A DNA stretch of 32,672 bases. Origin: an uncultured Prevotella sp. (GTDB taxonomy: Bacteria > Bacteroidota > Bacteroidia > Bacteroidales > Bacteroidaceae). The DNA lies in assembly GCA_927910885.1 (NCBI GenBank), contig CAKMOD010000043.1:1-32672 (forward strand). The letters are read 5' to 3'. This document shows positions 1-7,757 of this stretch, in pieces. Both the position numbers and the translations under genes were made by a program. The notes beneath the pieces are model-generated. The model was not told the DNA's origin, ran no database searches, and worked only from the letters and a program-made list of their open reading frames with translations. Position 1 is the stretch's first letter. Every line of letters begins with the position of its first letter.

Positions 1-240
1 CTGTTTATGTAAATCTTTTCAAAGTAACTCTTTCTTTTGTTACTCTTACCAACTTGCCAGGTGGCTTGTTTTGTAAAGCGAGTGCAAAGGTTATAGAGAA
101 AATTCATTCCCTCCAAATGTTTTGAAGAAAAACTTTCAAAAAAAATACATTTTTCTTTTTCATTCCACTCTTTTCAGCATCAATTTTAGCAATACACCTT
201 ATATAATATAATAGGCACACTCATAAAAACATTATCCCCC

Positions 241-1914
241 TTACCGTTTATCACGTTCACGAATTTCCACACGTCGAATCTTACCAGAGATAGTTTTCGG
301 CAAAGCATCAACAAATTCGATAATTCGTGGATACTTATATGGAGCTGTAACATGCTTCACATGGCTCTGCAGTTCCTTCACAAAAGCCTCATCAGCCTTA
401 CCCTTCCAATCATTGGCAAGAACAACAGTTGCCTTTACGACCATACCACGTATTTCATCAGGCACACCCGTTACTGCACATTCAACAACCGCGGGATGGG
501 TCATCAATGCACTTTCCACCTCAAATGGGCCAATGCGATAACCAGAACTCTTAATAACATCATCAGCACGACCGACAAACCAATAATACCCTTCTTCATC
601 TCGCCATGCCAAGTCACCTGTATGATAAAGGTTATCATTCCAGACCTTCTCTGTCAGTTCAGCATCACGATAATACCCTTTAAAGAGACCTATTGGCTTC
701 CCTACACTGGTATCTATACAGATTTCACCCTTCTCACCATCCTCACATGGCGAACCATCCGACTTCAATAGTTTGACATCATACTGCGGATTCGGTTTAC
801 CCATACTTCCAGGCTTTGGCTTAATCCAAGGGAAAGTGCCCAAAGTCATTGTCGTTTCCGTTTGTCCAAAGCCCTCCATCATCTTTACACCCACAAGTTC
901 ATAAAACTTCTGGAAGACAATAGGTTCAAGAGCTTCTCCAGCCGTAGTGCAATACTTCAGTGCAGAAAGATCATACTGCGAGAAATCCTCTTGCAGCATA
1001 AAACGGTAGATGGTTGGAGGGGCACAGAACGAAGTTACACGATACTTCTCCATCATGCGCATCATCTTCTCCGCCGTAAACTTCTCATGATCATACACAA
1101 AGACCGTTGCTCCCGCAAACCATTGTCCATAAAGTTTACCCCATACAGCCTTACCCCATCCCGTATCAGCTACTGTGAGATGTATTCCACTATCATCAAG
1201 ATTATGCCAATAAACACCCGTTATCAAATGCCCCAACGCATAGAGATGGTCATGCGCCACCATCTTCGGCTCACCACTGGTACCGCTCGTGAAATACATC
1301 AACATTGTATCTTCATTTACGTTCACATTCTCAGGGCGAACGAAGGTTGGAACATTCTCCCATTCAGCAAACCAATCATGAAATCCGTCAGCAACAGGAC
1401 AACCCTTCTGTGCCAAAGAGTTAACAGCAACAAGTACCTCTACCGTTGGACTTTCAGCCATAGCCTCCATAACCTGCGTAGTTACATATTCATCATTGAC
1501 ACATATAATAGCTTTTACAGATGCACGCTGATTCCGATAAACAATATCTTTTGCAGTCAACATGTGAGTTGCCGGAATAGCTACTGCCCCAATCTTGCAC
1601 AGTGCCATCATAGACACCCACCATTGATAATGGCGTTTCAATATCAGCATAACCTTATCGCCACGTCCTATACCAAGGCTTAGAAAATAAGATGCCGCTT
1701 GGTCGGTTTGTTCTTTAAACTCGGCATAAGTAGCCCTCAACTCCTCACCACGCTCACTGGTCCACAGCAAAGCCAACTTATCTGGTGCAACCTTTGCCCA
1801 CTCATCCATAACATCGTAAGCAAAGTTAAACGTTTCAGGAACTACAAAATGCAGGTTGTCACGAAAATCTTCCTCTGAAGTAAAATGTGTTTGTGTTAAA
1901 TATCTTTCTATCAT
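241..1914 (-). CDS. AMP-forming acyl-CoA synthetase (acetyl/medium-chain type)
   Basis: This 557-residue adenylate-forming enzyme should activate a short or medium-chain carboxylic acid with ATP and CoA in the cytoplasm. The P-loop-like motif TSGTSGEPK is at residues 209-217, GFGQTETT at 348-355, YHTGD at 430-434 and the hinge/CoA region GYRIGPFEVE at 459-468. The catalytic lysine motif PKTISGKI places the lysine at 545. All core motifs of the ANL superfamily are intact and the length is normal for the acetyl-CoA synthetase/AcsM group. It lies 141 bp downstream of an HTH-cupin regulator on the same strand and is probably co-transcribed with it. The exact acid cannot be read from sequence. I am sure of the family and unsure of the substrate. 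Confidence 0.93.
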   Translation of the reverse strand: MIERYLTQTHFTSEEDFRDNLHFVVPETFNFAYDVMDEWAKVAPDKLALLWTSERGEELRATYAEFKEQTDQAASYFLSLGIGRGDKVMLILKRHYQWWVSMMALCKIGAVAIPATHMLTAKDIVYRNQRASVKAIICVNDEYVTTQVMEAMAESPTVEVLVAVNSLAQKGCPVADGFHDWFAEWENVPTFVRPENVNVNEDTMLMYFTSGTSGEPKMVAHDHLYALGHLITGVYWHNLDDSGIHLTVADTGWGKAVWGKLYGQWFAGATVFVYDHEKFTAEKMMRMMEKYRVTSFCAPPTIYRFMLQEDFSQYDLSALKYCTTAGEALEPIVFQKFYELVGVKMMEGFGQTETTMTLGTFPWIKPKPGSMGKPNPQYDVKLLKSDGSPCEDGEKGEICIDTSVGKPIGLFKGYYRDAELTEKVWNDNLYHTGDLAWRDEEGYYWFVGRADDVIKSSGYRIGPFEVESALMTHPAVVECAVTGVPDEIRGMVVKATVVLANDWKGKADEAFVKELQSHVKHVTAPYKYPRIIEFVDALPKTISGKIRRVEIRERDKR

Positions 1915-2055
1915 TTTATTCTTTTGAATTAATATTATGCTTTATAGGTTTTCCTATATCACACAAAATAAACATATTAAAAGACTATACCCCTCTCTAA
2001 AAGTACACGATATACCATCGTCACTATTCCTTTAGAGGTTATGAATAAACTAAAC

Positions 2056-2610
2056 CTAAAATATAATTGCCAAGAAGCGCATTGGTACGTTATCCAAAGC
2101 ACGCATACAATGAGGTTGATTAGCATCGAAATAAATGCAATCACCTGGTTCTAAAACAAATCGTTTATCCCCTAACCTAAGATCCATACGTCCTTCCCAA
2201 ACCATATTAAACTCTTGTCCAGGGTGGACATCCATATTTACAGGAGCATCTTCAGGCTTTGGCTCAACCGTAACGAGGAAAGGATCAGCTCTCCTTCCAC
2301 TGAACCCACTCGCTAAACTTTGATATTTATAAGCATACCTACGCTCAACGCTCATCCCCTTTCCTTTTCTCGTTAAGAAATAAGAATTCATGCGAGGCTC
2401 CTCACCAAACATCAAAGCATCCAGAGAAACATCATACTTATGAGAGACCTTATACAGCTTACTAACTGACAACTCACTCTCACCAGTTTCCATCTTCAAA
2501 TATTTCTCCTCAGATATACCACAAGTTTCAGCCATTTCCTGTACAGAAATGTCCAGAGCCTCACGTAAGCCTTTTAGTCTTTCACCTATTTGCTTTATCG
2601 CTTCTTCCAT
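2056..2610 (-). CDS. XRE-type HTH regulator with C-terminal cupin domain
   Basis: This 184-residue protein has an N-terminal XRE/Cro-like helix-turn-helix (about residues 8-65, with the QEMAETCGISEEKYLKMETG region) and a C-terminal cupin barrel (about 108-182). The cupin part shows the VHPGQEFNMVWEGRM strand and the second motif PGDCIYFDANQPHC, including a histidine. Proteins of this layout bind a small ligand in the cupin and control a neighbouring operon. The gene sits just upstream of the acyl-CoA synthetase, so it probably controls that gene in response to an acid or its CoA ester (inference). A TACTTTTG -7 box lies on the minus strand at 2637-2644, about 26 bp upstream of the start, but with no well-spaced -33 box. 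Confidence 0.88.
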   Translation of the reverse strand: MEEAIKQIGERLKGLREALDISVQEMAETCGISEEKYLKMETGESELSVSKLYKVSHKYDVSLDALMFGEEPRMNSYFLTRKGKGMSVERRYAYKYQSLASGFSGRRADPFLVTVEPKPEDAPVNMDVHPGQEFNMVWEGRMDLRLGDKRFVLEPGDCIYFDANQPHCMRALDNVPMRFLAIIF

Positions 2611-3034
2611 AATTCAATGTAATACTTTATTCTCCACAAAAGTAACAAATAAAATTATATTCAAAACAAAAAGCGACGTATTTTCAGAATTATGCAGATT
2701 AAATAAACAAATTTATACACACCTATAGGTAAGTTGTGCATACTATCATTTACTCAAGAAACAAAAACAAACTTATTTTATCCATGCGCAAAGAAAAGAC
2801 AACTTCATAACAATACACAAAAATAAGGTTCCTCGATTAAATACATAGAATGGCTATAAAAATAAAGATTTAATACTTAGACAGCATGACTATTCAAAAT
2901 CAGATAATCTTACAAGGAGACAAATTACAAGAGAATAATGTAGAAAAAACAAATAAAGACTATGTCTATCTATTACTATGTCTTTTCGCTTCTATAAACA
3001 ATTTATTCACATTGCAATCGCTATTTGTAAACTA

Positions 3035-3367
3035 TTTTCATTCCACTCAAAATCAAGACATGCTCTTTTGGCTTTGAAAAGACGCCTAATTGACTTGCAA
3101 TAGATGCCCTTTTGAAGTCTTACTAAGGCTCTTTTAAAGTCCAACTAAGCACCTTTTCTTACACTACTTCATAACTAATTGATTTACTGCCGATTGCAAT
3201 CTTGCCTTTCATACGTATTTTTCTGCTTTCTTTTAGGTGTTTTACAAGCAATTATGTAATTATTTTTCAACACCTTTCCTACAATTTTTCGACGTGTTAG
3301 AATGAAAAAGTTATTAGTGTCGGAAGAAGAATAAAGTAGACTGTCAAGACAGCCTTGATAGTCTATT
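3035..3367 (+). repeat. Dispersed intergenic repeat, copy A
   Basis: The stretch starting near CATGCTCTTTTGGCT (3059) and running through AAAAGACGCCTAAT, TGCCCTTTTGAAGTCT, AAGCACCTTTT and AATTATGTAAT is matched closely by the reverse complement of about 26574-26915. Inside it are near-copies of a 22-bp unit of the type GCyCTTTTrAAGTCywACTAAG. It ends in an 11-bp hairpin (3337-3347 with 3355-3365, one G:U pair). The outer limits are approximate because they were aligned by eye. Confidence 0.75.
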
Positions 3368-3437
3368 AGTTTAATATAATCTTTGGTTCTTCCCTTAAAG
3401 CTATATGAAAAAATGTCTATGTACTTAACAGAAGATA

Positions 3438-3481
3438 AAAAAAACTCGCTTTATAAACCCCTTATAGAATTTATAAAGCGA
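3438..3481 (-). terminator. Intrinsic terminator of argR
   Basis: A perfect 12-bp inverted repeat (3446-3457 with 3470-3481, TCGCTTTATAAA) is followed on the minus strand by a run of eight or more T residues. It lies about 70 bp beyond the argR stop codon. Confidence 0.85.
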
Positions 3482-3549
3482 ACTTTTAAGTAGCCTAAAC
3501 ATCCTTTTGGCATAAAAACCAATAAGGAATGTAAAGTGCTTTTCTGTTC

Positions 3550-4026
3550 TTATCCAATCTCAGGAATTACATACGACAGTGCCTCCAACACTTGACCGCG
3601 TGTAGCACCTTCGCGAAGTGCAATGAAAATAGTATCATCACCCGCAATAGAGCCTAATATATAAGGTGAATCAGAGTTGTCAATATCGTATGCAAGGGCA
3701 CTGGCATAACCTGGACGCGTCTTGACAATAGCCAACTGCCCTGATATATTCACCGATACATAACCACTTCGCTGCAACATCTCCGTTGCTTTACGTGGTG
3801 TCGTCACACGACGATACATTGTCTCATTTGGCAGAACATATACGTATTTTCCATTCATAGAAGCAGCCTTTGCTACTTTCAACTGCTTGAGATCACGACT
3901 CAATGTTGCCTGAGTCAATTTGAAGCCTTCTTTCTCTAAAACCTTCAAAACTTCTTCCTGGGAACTAAGTTCCATACTTGAAATCAACATCTTCAATGCT
4001 TCAAGTCTACTGTTTTTTACCTTCAC
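3550..4026 (-). CDS. argR: Arginine repressor ArgR
   Basis: ArgR is a hexameric DNA-binding protein that represses or activates arginine genes when arginine is bound. I choose the GTG at 4026, giving 158 residues that begin (M)KVKNSRLEALKMLISS. The open frame runs on to 4206, but the upstream part is hydrophobic, unlike ArgR, and lies upstream of the promoter at 4054-4085. The N-terminal winged helix includes the recognition stretch TQATLSRDLKQLKVAKA. The C-terminal oligomerisation and arginine-binding part includes GSIAGDDTIFIALREG, with the GDDT motif typical of ArgR. Two TATGCAAA direct repeats at 4060-4067 and 4078-4085 overlap the promoter and could be autoregulatory sites (inference). 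No arginine biosynthesis gene is adjacent. Confidence 0.93.
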   Translation of the reverse strand: MKVKNSRLEALKMLISSMELSSQEEVLKVLEKEGFKLTQATLSRDLKQLKVAKAASMNGKYVYVLPNETMYRRVTTPRKATEMLQRSGYVSVNISGQLAIVKTRPGYASALAYDIDNSDSPYILGSIAGDDTIFIALREGATRGQVLEALSYVIPEIG

Positions 4027-4053
4027 AACTGTATATATATTCTGATTCGCTTG

Positions 4054-4085
4054 CAAAAGTATGCAAAACTTTTTATTTATGCAAA
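4054..4085 (-). promoter_or_regulatory. argR promoter (Bacteroidetes type)
   Basis: On the minus strand TTTG (4085-4082) is followed after exactly 20 bp by TACTTTTG (4061-4054). This predicts a start site near 4050 and a leader of about 24 nt to the GTG at 4026, which supports the shorter ArgR. Confidence 0.75.
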
Positions 4086-4207
4086 TAAAAACGCAGAAAT
4101 ATACAAGAAAAAGAATTATTATACCATATATAATGCATGAATCAAAGAAAGTAAACAAGAGTTTACACGAATAGAGTATTATAAAATTATAAAAAATAGA
4201 CATCATA

Positions 4208-4239
4208 TTTGTCAGTTTACAATCTTTCTATTATATTTG
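4208..4239 (+). promoter_or_regulatory. Promoter of the YccA/BI-1 gene
   Basis: TTTG at 4208-4211, a 20-bp spacer and TATATTTG at 4232-4239 match the Bacteroidetes consensus. The predicted leader is about 100 nt. It contains two inverted repeats: GCATAAC 4261-4267 with 4283-4289, and GCCGAC 4296-4301 with 4307-4312. Confidence 0.75.
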
Positions 4240-4344
4240 TAACTAAATGGCATAGCATTTGCATAACAAGAGATATAAGGCAGTTATGCCACAGAGCCGA
4301 CTGCACGTCGGCAACAGAGAAAAGAAAACAAACAAAAAAAGATT

Positions 4345-5073
4345 ATGAATATGAATTTTGACAATTTCACAAACGTGACAAGCAGCCAGGAGCGCGACTT
4401 AGAAATGTCACGTGCATTTCCATCATTGATGCGTAAGGTATATGTGTGGATGGCTATGGCACTTGCCATCACTGGTGTTATAGCTTATGGCGCAGGAAAC
4501 TCTCCAGCCCTCATCCAACTCCTCTATATGGGACGCGGTCCACTACTCGTGGCAGGCTTAGTAGAAGTAGGTATCGTATGGTATCTCTCTTCACGCATCC
4601 AGAAGCTATCACTCGTTGCAGCAACAGTATGGTTTATCATCTTTGCAGCCATCAACGGCTTGACATTAGGATGGATTTTTGCAGCCTTCTCGTCAGCAGC
4701 TATTGCTAAAACCTTCTTTATTACTGCAGGAACCTTCGGTGCTATGGCTTTGATTGGTTCAACAACTAAGAAGGATTTAACCAAGATGGGCGGTATTCTT
4801 TTCATGGCACTGATTGGTCTTATCATTGCAGGAATTGTAAACATCTTCCTGAAGAGCGCAATGTTCGACTTCATCGTGAGTGGTATCGGTGTTCTTGTCT
4901 TCACAGGTCTTACAGCTTGGGATGCACAGAAGATTAAGCAAAACCTATTGATGGCACCAGATGCAGGTGAAGGAGCACAGAAGATCGCACTTCTCGGTTC
5001 ATTGAGCCTTTACCTCGACTTTATCAACCTCTTCCTTTATCTTCTCCGTTTCCTCGGAAACAGCCGAGACTAA
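4345..5073 (+). CDS. Bax inhibitor-1/YccA family membrane protein
   Basis: This 242-residue integral membrane protein belongs to the BI-1/YccA (TMBIM) family, whose bacterial members act as pH-sensitive calcium leak channels or FtsH-interacting modulators. About seven hydrophobic segments can be seen, roughly at residues 32-50, 56-80, 88-108, 115-137, 149-169, 175-193 and 215-237. The family signature lies at the C-terminus: TAWDAQKIK (Asp193) and LYLDFINLFLYLLR (Asp225). These two aspartates are candidates for the di-aspartyl pH/calcium sensor known in the family. The start at 4345 gives MNMNF, and the second ATG six bases on is equally possible. It is a single gene bounded by its own promoter and terminator. 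Confidence 0.92.
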   Translation: MNMNFDNFTNVTSSQERDLEMSRAFPSLMRKVYVWMAMALAITGVIAYGAGNSPALIQLLYMGRGPLLVAGLVEVGIVWYLSSRIQKLSLVAATVWFIIFAAINGLTLGWIFAAFSSAAIAKTFFITAGTFGAMALIGSTTKKDLTKMGGILFMALIGLIIAGIVNIFLKSAMFDFIVSGIGVLVFTGLTAWDAQKIKQNLLMAPDAGEGAQKIALLGSLSLYLDFINLFLYLLRFLGNSRD

Positions 5074-5093
5074 TTTAGGAAGATAAAACGTAT

Positions 5094-5125
5094 AAGGACA
5101 GCCTTTTTAGGTTGTCCTTTTTTTT
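5094..5125 (+). terminator. Intrinsic terminator after YccA/BI-1 gene
   Basis: AAGGACAGCC (5094-5103) pairs with GGTTGTCCTT (5110-5119), apart from one G:U pair, and is followed by a long T run. Confidence 0.88.
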
Positions 5126-5462
5126 ATTTATAGATATACAAGAAGGAAGACAGAGTTTATATCTTCCTCCCGAAAGGACACAAAGTACGCATTTATCTTT
5201 ATTTACAGAAAGCTAAAAATTACTATCTTTTATATATATTGTAAACAAAGACTAATTTACTTATCCTATAATCCTAAAACATCACCCTCTATGACTACTT
5301 TTAAAACAAAACGCAGGCTAACTATCAAAAAGAAAGAAAACGCTCCTATCAATCACCCCAAAAAAGGTTTTGAGGTGGCAGAAAGCACAAACAATCCTTG
5401 AATAATTAAAAAATTATATATAAATTTGCATATCAAAAGGAATCATTAATTAAACAATTCGT
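5126..5462. other. AT-rich intergenic stretch upstream of the M48 protease
   Basis: About 340 bp with no supported gene. The right end holds the protease promoter. A 36-codon basic reading frame at 5290-5400 is too short and featureless to call. Confidence 0.5.
5397..5428 (+). promoter_or_regulatory. Promoter of the M48 protease gene
   Basis: TTG at 5398-5400, a 20-bp spacer and TAAATTTG at 5421-5428 lie 34 bp upstream of the ATG. Confidence 0.7.
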
Positions 5463-6416
5463 ATGAAAAAAACTATCTTTGGCGCATGTCTTAGCGCCTT
5501 CCTCCTATTGGGAGCAACGCCAATGCAGGCACAATTCAATATTGGTAAAGCTGCAGGAGGTGCAACAAAAGTTCTTAAAGCAGCCACACTGACAGATGCT
5601 GATATGGCAAAATACGTAAAAGAGTATGTTGCATGGATGGATGAACATAATCATGTTTGTGATGCCAAGAGCCCATACACAAAGCGTCTGAACAGACTTA
5701 CACAAGGTTTGAACGAGGTTGAAGGTATTCCTTTGAACTTCAAAGTATATTATGTTACTGACGTAAACGCTTTCGCTTGCCCTGATGGTAGCGTACGCGT
5801 ATTCTCTTCATTGATGGACGTAATGACAGACGAAGAGTTGCTGGGTGTTATCGGTCATGAGATTGGTCACGTTGCACACAAGGACTCTAAGAAGGGTTTC
5901 CGCACCGCATTGCTGACCTCAGCTTTGAAGGATGGAATCGCTTCAACCAATGGAGCAGCTGCAGCATTAAGCGAGTCACAGCTTGGTAGCCTCGGTGAGT
6001 CACTGCTCAATGCGACTTACTCACAGAAACAGGAGAGCAAGGCTGATGCCTATGGCTATGAGTTCCTCAAGAAGAATGGTAAGAATCCTTGGGCTATTGC
6101 ACTCTCTTTCGAGAAGTTGAAGAAGTTGGAAGAGGACGCTGGCGTAAAGAAGGACAGTAAGTGGCAGCGCATGTTCTCGTCACACCCTGACCTCGACAAG
6201 CGTATCAAGACAATGGGTAAGCGTGCAGAGAAGGATGGCTTCGCTCGTCCAGAGAATAAGATGCCTGAAAAGATTGTATATGAAGAGCCTACAACAACAA
6301 AGCAGGGTTCTAACACTCAGACTTCAACTCGCAAGTCTTCTGGCAACCGCACTGTTGGTAAGAAGCCAGCTGGTAAGCGCCCAGTAGGCAAGCGTCCTGC
6401 ACCTCGCAAGAGATAA
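5463..6416 (+). CDS. Secreted M48 family zinc metalloprotease
   Basis: This 317-residue protein has a signal peptide with probable cleavage after MQAQ (about residue 24), so it is exported to the periplasm or beyond. The M48 peptidase core carries the zinc motif HEIGH at 132-136. The third ligand is in QESKADAYGYEF, with Glu191 followed by Asp195 in the usual ExxxD form. A conserved-looking SSHPDLDKRI motif follows. M48 proteases of this type (YcaL/LoiP/BepA relatives) degrade misfolded envelope proteins. The C-terminal 30 or so residues are odd: a K/R/P-rich tail with three near-repeats of GK(K/R)PxGKR, after a Ser/Thr/Gln-rich linker. The tail could bind nucleic acid or anionic surface polymers (inference). 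Confidence 0.92.
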   Translation: MKKTIFGACLSAFLLLGATPMQAQFNIGKAAGGATKVLKAATLTDADMAKYVKEYVAWMDEHNHVCDAKSPYTKRLNRLTQGLNEVEGIPLNFKVYYVTDVNAFACPDGSVRVFSSLMDVMTDEELLGVIGHEIGHVAHKDSKKGFRTALLTSALKDGIASTNGAAAALSESQLGSLGESLLNATYSQKQESKADAYGYEFLKKNGKNPWAIALSFEKLKKLEEDAGVKKDSKWQRMFSSHPDLDKRIKTMGKRAEKDGFARPENKMPEKIVYEEPTTTKQGSNTQTSTRKSSGNRTVGKKPAGKRPVGKRPAPRKR

Positions 6417-6461
6417 GAAGAGTAGATTCTTTCTGAGTCTACGACTAATAGACATATAAAG

Positions 6462-6524
6462 AGAGAGGGTATCAGATGTGCCATAGTCCTTACGACTGGC
6501 TTTCTGATACCCTCTCTTCTTTTT
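6462..6524 (+). terminator. Terminator between convergent M48 protease and ddl genes
   Basis: A perfect 15-bp stem (AGAGAGGGTATCAGA 6462-6476 with 6503-6517) has an inner helper stem (GCCA...GTC with GACTGGC) and is followed on the plus strand by a T-rich tract. Confidence 0.88.
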
Positions 6525-6556
6525 TATCTTTCAGAAAAAAGACTTATTCAGTCTGT

Positions 6557-7555
6557 TTACTTAAATTGATTTTCAACAATCTCGCTTAAAACTTCCTTAA
6601 TATCCAAGCCTGCGGCACGTACCTGCTGTGGAATAAAGCTGGTGACGGTCATACCTGGTGTGGTATTGATTTCAAGCATATTGATAACATCCTTACCATC
6701 CTTATCCTTTGAAATGATGTAGTCGATACGAATAATACCATTTGCATGAAGAATGTCATAGATGCGACTTGTTTCTGCAGCAACACGCTCAGCGGTCTCG
6801 TCTGACATACGAGCAGGTGTAATTTCCTCTACCTGACCATTATACTTAGCGTTGTAATCAAAGAACTCATTGCTTGTCACAACCTCTGTAGCAGGGAAGA
6901 CAACCGACTTATCCTTTGTCTTATAAACACCCTGAGAGATTTCCATACCATCCATGAAAGCCTCTATCATCACCTCATCACTCTGCATGAAAGCAACACG
7001 GAGAGCAGGTGCAAGTTGGTCAATATTCTTCACCTTTGATACACCAAAGCTACTTCCATCAGCTGATGGTTTCACAAAGCAAGGCATTCCAAGTCGCTTT
7101 TCAATCTCAGCCTCATCATATTCTTCACCACGACGAAGCAAAATACTATCAGCTACCTTGACACCAAGACCACGGAGGTAATTATTAAGTACATACTTAT
7201 CAAAGGTCAAAGCCTCAATCAAGACACCTCCTGTTGAGTAAGGCAGTTGGATAAGATCAAAGTATCCCTGCATCACACCATTCTCGCCAGGCTGACCATG
7301 AATTGTGATATAGGCATAATCGAATTCTACTCGCTCACCGTTCATGACAAACGAAAAGTCATTCTTATCGATTGGTGACAAACTACCATCAGGTAATTCA
7401 ACATTCCAATCGAGTCCCTTTACATCAACGATATATATATTGTAACGTTCCTTATCAAAGAAAGAGTATAACCCCTGTCCTGAACGCATAGAAACATCAT
7501 GTTCTGATGAGTCGCCACCACAGACGATAGCGATTGTTCGCTTTGAATCTTTCAT
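6557..7555 (-). CDS. ddl: D-alanine--D-alanine ligase
   Basis: Ddl joins two D-alanines with ATP in the cytoplasm to make the dipeptide used in peptidoglycan stem peptides. At 332 residues the length is normal. The N-terminal GGDSSEHDVSMRSG carries the substrate-binding Glu, and HGQPGENGVMQGYFD follows. The ATP-grasp part has KPSADGSSFGVSKV, the omega-loop FFDYNAKYNGQ with a tyrosine (rather than the Phe of D-lactate ligases), and the metal-binding RIDYI...MLEINTTPGMT. It is the last gene of the minus-strand PASTA-rluD-ddl block, 163 bp after rluD. That gap contains an 8-bp repeat array that may separate its transcription or hold a processing site (inference). Confidence 0.96.
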   Translation of the reverse strand: MKDSKRTIAIVCGGDSSEHDVSMRSGQGLYSFFDKERYNIYIVDVKGLDWNVELPDGSLSPIDKNDFSFVMNGERVEFDYAYITIHGQPGENGVMQGYFDLIQLPYSTGGVLIEALTFDKYVLNNYLRGLGVKVADSILLRRGEEYDEAEIEKRLGMPCFVKPSADGSSFGVSKVKNIDQLAPALRVAFMQSDEVMIEAFMDGMEISQGVYKTKDKSVVFPATEVVTSNEFFDYNAKYNGQVEEITPARMSDETAERVAAETSRIYDILHANGIIRIDYIISKDKDGKDVINMLEINTTPGMTVTSFIPQQVRAAGLDIKEVLSEIVENQFK

Positions 7556-7685
7556 TGTGTCTTATTATTTTTATACCCTTTTCCCTCTCTAAAAATAAAC
7601 TACCTGATTTCCTTCGTAGGGTTAATATGGGTTATTATTATTTCTTTTTATCTGAATATTCTCTCAACTTATTAACATATATCTT

Positions 7686-7757
7686 GTCAACTCGTTTACT
7701 TGCCAGCTCGTCCACATGTCAACTAACAACCTCGTCCGCTCTTCCACTTACAAAGCC
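7686..7757. repeat. Degenerate 8-bp tandem array (GTCAACnn) at the rluD 3' end
   Basis: Successive octamers in strict 8-bp register start at 7686 (GTCAACTC), 7694 (GTTTACTT), 7702 (GCCAGCTC), 7710 (GTCCACAT), 7718 (GTCAACTA), 7734 (GTCCGCTC) and 7742 (TTCCACTT). The rluD stop codon is at 7719-7721, so the array encodes the last nine or so residues of RluD. Confidence 0.65.

Larger units (their letters stand above)
2611..3549. other. Gene-free stretch with dispersed repeat and hairpins
   Basis: This stretch of about 940 bp has no convincing gene. It holds the probable promoter of the HTH-cupin gene at its left edge, an AT-rich part, one copy of a dispersed repeat (about 3035-3367), and the argR terminator at 3438-3481. 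A 63-codon reading frame at 2886-3077 ends inside the repeat and has no family resemblance that I recognise. Confidence 0.6.

Noticed and set aside
862..1683. 273-codon plus-strand frame opposite the acyl-CoA synthetase
   Set aside because: The codon pattern is that of the opposite strand, and the minus-strand gene has all family motifs.
2886..3077. 63-codon plus-strand reading frame in the gap before argR
   Set aside because: It ends inside the dispersed repeat, has no promoter of the local type, and shows no recognisable domain.
4027..4206. Hydrophobic N-terminal extension of ArgR
   Set aside because: It lies upstream of the argR promoter and does not resemble ArgR. The GTG at 4026 gives the standard protein.
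5290..5400. 36-codon basic reading frame upstream of the M48 protease
   Set aside because: Short, low complexity (K-rich), and without promoter or start context. It could occur by chance in AT-rich DNA.
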